DNA from: Tigriopus japonicus
Taxonomy: Eukaryota > Arthropoda > Copepoda > Harpacticoida > Harpacticidae
Direction of reading: 5' to 3'
Assembly: GCA_010645155.1 (NCBI GenBank)
Contig: CM021323.1
Location: forward strand, 5,716,286-5,780,285
DNA length: 64,000 nucleotides
Shown: piece by piece, positions 60,346-64,000 of the stretch
Layout: each line of letters begins with the position of its first letter
Position numbering within the stretch: the stretch's first letter is position 1
Position numbers and translations under genes: made by a program
Notes under the pieces: generated by a model
The model's input: the letters and a program-made list of their open reading frames with translations, nothing else
What the model was told of the DNA's origin: nothing
Databases searched by the model: none

Positions 60346-61265
60346 TAGAAAAATTTACTGATTTTCACAAAAAAAAAAAAATTAATTTAATTTACTCCAA
60401 AAAGGCAAAAAATAAAAAAAAATGCCCAAACTGTATCACAAATGGTAATATTGAATTTAAAGTTACATTTAGTCATTCTGGTAATCATTCTTTGTAATAT
60501 AGATACAACTCAGCACATTTAGTTATTTCTGGCTAAATATTAAGGCTTTATTTCTGGCATAGAAGAAATTTGTACTGAAGACAGATGTGTTCAGCGTGTC
60601 CAAGTGTTCAAGATCAAAAAGAGCTAAATTCCTCAGTTTAGGGGCAAATTTTGGAGCTAAAATAGCTAATTTTTATGTAAAAAGAGCTAAATTAAAAAGG
60701 CTTAAACACTAAAATAATCAAATTTTTGGACCTTACGTAATTTACAGCAATTACTAGTGACGTCATCATTTTTGGCGGGAAAAAAGTTCGAAAGACCTGT
60801 GTTTCCGATGAGCGTGCGAGGTAACTAAAACGAAGGTTTAGGCCTGGTGATTGCAACAATGCCTTTCTTATCTGCACAAATTGAAGTTGAAATAGCAATT
60901 CTTGACATTGAATTCGCAAAAAGTATGTTTTGTTGCTTTTATCTAAAATTTCACTACATAAGTTGAGAGGGTTCTTCCGAACTTTGAAATTAGGCATGCC
61001 CGACTTTGAATAACATGATGGCCAGAGGAGATCGGTTCCTGGGGCAACTAAACCTAAAAACAAATAATTTGTTTAATTGAAGGCTTCCAATTTCTCCATT
61101 TGTTTTCAAATTACTTTGCAATACTTCTCTATATCCATTAACCATGCAATTGCCCATAAAGGGAACATTTTTCGAAAATCTGACCGTTGAAAACTGAGAT
61201 TTTTTTTGGCAAGCCTACACTGCTAACGGCAGTTAGAGACGGCAGCAGGTCCGTAAAATGATACG
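60346..61265. other. Intergenic DNA
   Basis: A-rich, with AAAGAGCTAAAT-type repeats at about 60618-60700, similar to motifs at 63150-63280; perhaps subterminal repeats of another non-autonomous transposon. No gene. Confidence 0.4.
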
Positions 61266-61273
61266 GTAATCAC

Positions 61274-62603
61274 CAGGGTTGCCAACTGGCGATTTCCATC
61301 GCCAGATTTCACGAATCTGGCGATTTTGAAACGCGTCTGGCGATAGAAAAAATAATCTGGCGAAATTAGCTGATCTGGCGATAAATCTGGCGATTTTGAT
61401 CTCACTGGCGATAAATCTGGCGATTTTAGTATTTCTGGCGATAAATTTGGCAAAATGAGCAAATTAGGCGAAATCGGGGACATTTGGCGAAAAAAATTGA
61501 CAAAATCGCCCATTTTTGGGCGATAACTCCGGCAAATTTTGATTCTCTCTTTATGATTTTGACTTTCATTCTGACTGAAAACCAAGGATTAAATATTTTA
61601 GACAACAATCACTAATTGACCAAAATATTGTTTCTTGATTTGATTGTGCTTTTACCAAGAACGAGAAAATTTTGTTTCGTTCTTTGGTTGTAGAACTTAC
61701 TTCCTCCCTCTTTGCGACGAATCTTTCCATTAGACAACCCATTATAAATTCTTAGGTCTCTTCTAGACGACTTTCAGGGACTCTATCGGGCAGCTAATTC
61801 CAACTCCGTTACAGACCAATGCTTTTAGGAGACATGACTTTTTACATTTACGTGGAATAACATTCTATATACCAATTGAAATCGGTTAAAAAATTGCAGA
61901 TTAGATTCTGAAACAATAAAGTTTGGGTAAAAGTGACTTTTATGAAGCCAAAAGCTTTGGCAAACTTATGTGTAACTGATTTTGAAAAATTCCCAATTTG
62001 ATTTTCCTTATGGTAGGTTCAATTGAAATCCTAAATAAACTATGCATCCTCTTATTTTGCGATTGCCCCTGTTGGGTTTTGGTATAAAAAATGATTGTTT
62101 TTTTACTATTTGAGTGATCACGATACATTTTGGGATTTTTCAATGGCAATTGGTCAGATTTCGTGAAGGAAATACCATTAACATTGCTTTGAAGAGTTAT
62201 AAATTTCATAGCATTTCAAAAAAAAGAATCCGAAAGATTTTGTTACTTAGCATCAATAAAATTTCAATTTTGTTCACAAATTACAAACTAAAACGCGTTC
62301 TGAGTGCTACAAATTGAAAAAATATGAAGGAAAGTCAATATGGTGGCATTCCGTTTTTCTTCGAGAACTTTGTTATGTGTATCAAAAGATAAACGTTGAA
62401 ATGTAAGCCAAAAAAACTAAAGAATGACCATTTGAGGTATTCCTTGAAGGTTACTTTAGCATGATTGACTATATATGTACATAAGGTTGTTTGTAAAAAG
62501 AAATTTGGCGAAAATCTGGCGATTTTTCAAATGAGGTGGCGAATTCTGGCGAATTTCGGTGGCAAATCTGGCGATAAGAGCCGTCGAAGACCTGGCAACC
62601 CTG
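61274..62603. mobile_element. Non-autonomous hAT element, 1330 bp, perfect 8-bp duplication, TCTGGCGAT subterminal arrays
   Basis: GTAATCAC at 61266-61273 recurs at 62604-62611. The termini are CAGGGTTGCCA and TGGCAACCCTG. The left ~240 bp carries about ten copies of TCTGGCGAT or near variants; the right ~90 bp carries about five, in the same direction. The AT-rich middle has no transposase. The 120-codon minus-strand frame at 61223-61585 is a by-product of the array. Confidence 0.88.
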
Positions 62604-62744
62604 GTAATCACTCCCATTGGCAGTGTCTTTAAGACATGGAAAAATTGCTTTTTAGAGTTTTTTTCTTACTGTCTTAAGAACGGCCAAGAAAAAAGGTTGT
62701 TCTGCGAAGGGATGTTGGCTTTTTGAATGTTACAGATAGAGCAA

Positions 62745-62915
62745 CGATAATGAAAGACCTATATGCCTCGGTAATTGGCAAAAGCCGTTTTTCATTTCGG
62801 GGCCGACCAGAGAAAAATCTAATTTAACCCCTTGTTTGGCCCTTAATTCAAAGCTCACAAGCTAAATTTCAATCACATCAAATGTACTTTTTGTCAGTTA
62901 GAGTAGTGTAGTTAG
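62745..62915 (+). repeat. Dispersed repeat R1, copy 3 (partial)
   Basis: Shares AAAGACCTATATGCCTCGG, TTGGCAAAA, GAGAAAAATCTAAT and AAAGCTCACA in the same order as 3080-3240. Only the 5' half is present. Confidence 0.55.
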
Positions 62916-63440
62916 AATCAAAGAGTAAGCTAAGTCAAGGTTTTAGTCGGTACCAGCACGTTAATAGAGACCAAGACTAGCCAAAAGTTGCTATTTTTTT
63001 GTATCAGCAGGAAGAGTCGTCGGTTAGTTTGGAGTCGTTTGTTCTGAAAATCCTACGTATTTGCAAGAAGAGTGACCATTTTTAAACAAGCCTCATTTTG
63101 TTGAGGTAGAATTTCTGGCAACTTCGAAACTTGTAAAAAGGAGCGAAAAATCCTTAAAATTCTCAGAAAAACAGCTAAAAAATGGCGAAATATTTCAAAA
63201 GGAGCTAAAAGAGCCATAAGTGCTAAGTGTTCAAATTTGGAGCCAAATTTCCAAAATATAAGGAAAAAGAGCTAAGATTGGTCAGACAGGATGTGTTAGC
63301 AGGTGTTTTTTGGCGCCAATTATGACTTGACGTGACCAAAAATGGCCCACGAAAAGGGCCAAAAAAAATTAAAATTGGACCAAACAGGGGCAAAAAAATT
63401 AAAGAAAATTTACGATTCATTTAAATTTTTCTACTCACTC
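62916..63440. other. Intergenic DNA
   Basis: AAAAGGAGCTAAAAGAGCC-type A-rich repeats at 63120-63280; no gene. Confidence 0.4.
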
Positions 63441-63813
63441 TAACCGAGTGTAAGCGCTTCCCCAGACGGCGAGAGTTCAAATCCTGTTGGGGATAGAATT
63501 AACAATGTCGGGAGAAATCCTTTTAGGGAAGCCAGAGTGGCCACGCCAAGGGGAGCACGTTGATTTTGGGCTTGTTTGGGCGGCCATTAACAACTTTTCA
63601 GCTCCTTTTTTAGTGCGTTGTTGCCTGCCTTGCACACACTTACATGGGCATTTTCAATACAATGCGTCGTCTGGCGAAATGTAATGGCAAACTGGTGTTA
63701 GTCGCCCCACCTGGGCCACGCGTACTAGCGCGTTCTTAAAAGAGCCGAGTGTAAGTACTTCCCCAGACGGCGTAGGTTCGAATCCTGTTAGGGGTTGGAT
63801 TGAAGCTGTCGGG
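63441..63813 (+). repeat. Dimeric SINE B, interrupted by a 167-bp insertion
   Basis: CCGAGTGTAAGCGCTTCCCC...AGTTCAAATCCTGTTGGGG, a link, GAGTGGCCACGC, then (after the insertion) GTACTAGCGCG...GAGCCGAGTGTAAGTACTTC and GGTTCGAATCCTGTTAGGGG. The unit CCGAGTGTAAG...CCCCAGACGGCG occurs twice, so two monomers are in tandem. The second has a good A box (TGGCCACGCGTACTAGCGCG) and B box (GGTTCGAATCC), as in tRNA-Leu/Ser. Confidence 0.7.
63547..63713. mobile_element. 167-bp hAT-like MITE inside the SINE B A box
   Basis: GGCCACGC at 63539-63546 is repeated exactly at 63714-63721. The insert starts CAAGGGG and ends CCCCACCTG, i.e. CA...TG with weak inverted similarity. Removing it restores a SINE B A box identical in layout to the copy at 51176. 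Confidence 0.7.
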
Positions 63814-63935
63814 AGTTCGATTCTCCTCCCCGACCTCTCTCAAGGAAACTTTTAGACGCTATTCCACACCCACAGATGGAGAACCAATCTGATATCGGAC
63901 AAGAGATTGCCTATACGGAGTCGAGGTAATCCTGA
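63814..63935 (+). repeat. SINE A body joined directly to SINE B
   Basis: Begins within the SINE A B box (GAGTTCGATTCTCCTCCCCG) and runs through the body to about GCCTATACGGAGTC. It lacks the SINE A head; the SINE B second monomer takes that place. Confidence 0.7.
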
Positions 63936-64000
63936 CATCTTTGGATATGAGCCTGTACTAAACCGATTAGTTTCCGTAGAGTGTTTCTACGAACTGATCA

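Noticed and set aside
61223..61585. Proline/serine-rich 120-aa protein
   Set aside because: Its repeats (SPDLSP) are the minus-strand reading of the TCTGGCGAT arrays of the hAT element.

Overview
The window looks like arthropod nuclear DNA, most likely from a small crustacean such as a copepod; the species call is inference. The sequence is AT-rich. It has GT-AG introns ranging from about 60 bp to several kb, an arthropod-specific dpr-type immunoglobulin gene, tRNA-derived SINEs, degenerate non-LTR retrotransposons and many small DNA transposons with 8-bp (hAT-like) or TA (Tc1/mariner-like) target duplications. There are no operons, prokaryotic genes or CRISPR arrays. One assembly gap of 558 N lies at 18968-19525. 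|| Layout. (1) 1-22.4 kb: no gene that I recognise; it holds SINEs, MITEs, a LINE 3' fragment and single-copy-looking DNA. (2) 22577-31337, plus strand: a five-exon dpr-family cell-surface gene (374 aa: signal peptide, two Ig domains, hydrophobic C-terminus). Its 3.9-kb last intron carries an 898-bp palindromic Tc1/mariner derivative and a perfect 33-bp hairpin. (3) 34574-39125, minus strand: a four-exon gene for a type II membrane carbohydrate sulfotransferase (367 aa) whose PAPS-binding loop lacks the usual lysine; its 3.3-kb first intron is packed with transposons. (4) 40735-42450, minus strand: a broken non-LTR retrotransposon with a YADD reverse-transcriptase box. (5) 43354-50766, plus strand: the most striking locus, a three-exon gene for a 2428-aa secreted or ER-lumenal protein made of 22 thioredoxin-fold repeats. 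They are ordered as seven A-B-C triads plus one extra A domain, with no canonical CXXC active site. (6) 50.8-64 kb: intergenic, rich in nested transposable elements, including a 1330-bp hAT-type element with a perfect 8-bp duplication, a hAT MITE filled with a GAATCC minisatellite, and a dimeric tRNA-like SINE split by another 8-bp-TSD insertion. || The three host genes are independent transcription units and do not form a pathway. The first two act at or on the way to the cell surface (recognition and glycan sulfation), and all three proteins enter the secretory route. Splice junctions were chosen by reading frame, GT-AG consensus and family alignment from memory; no search was run.
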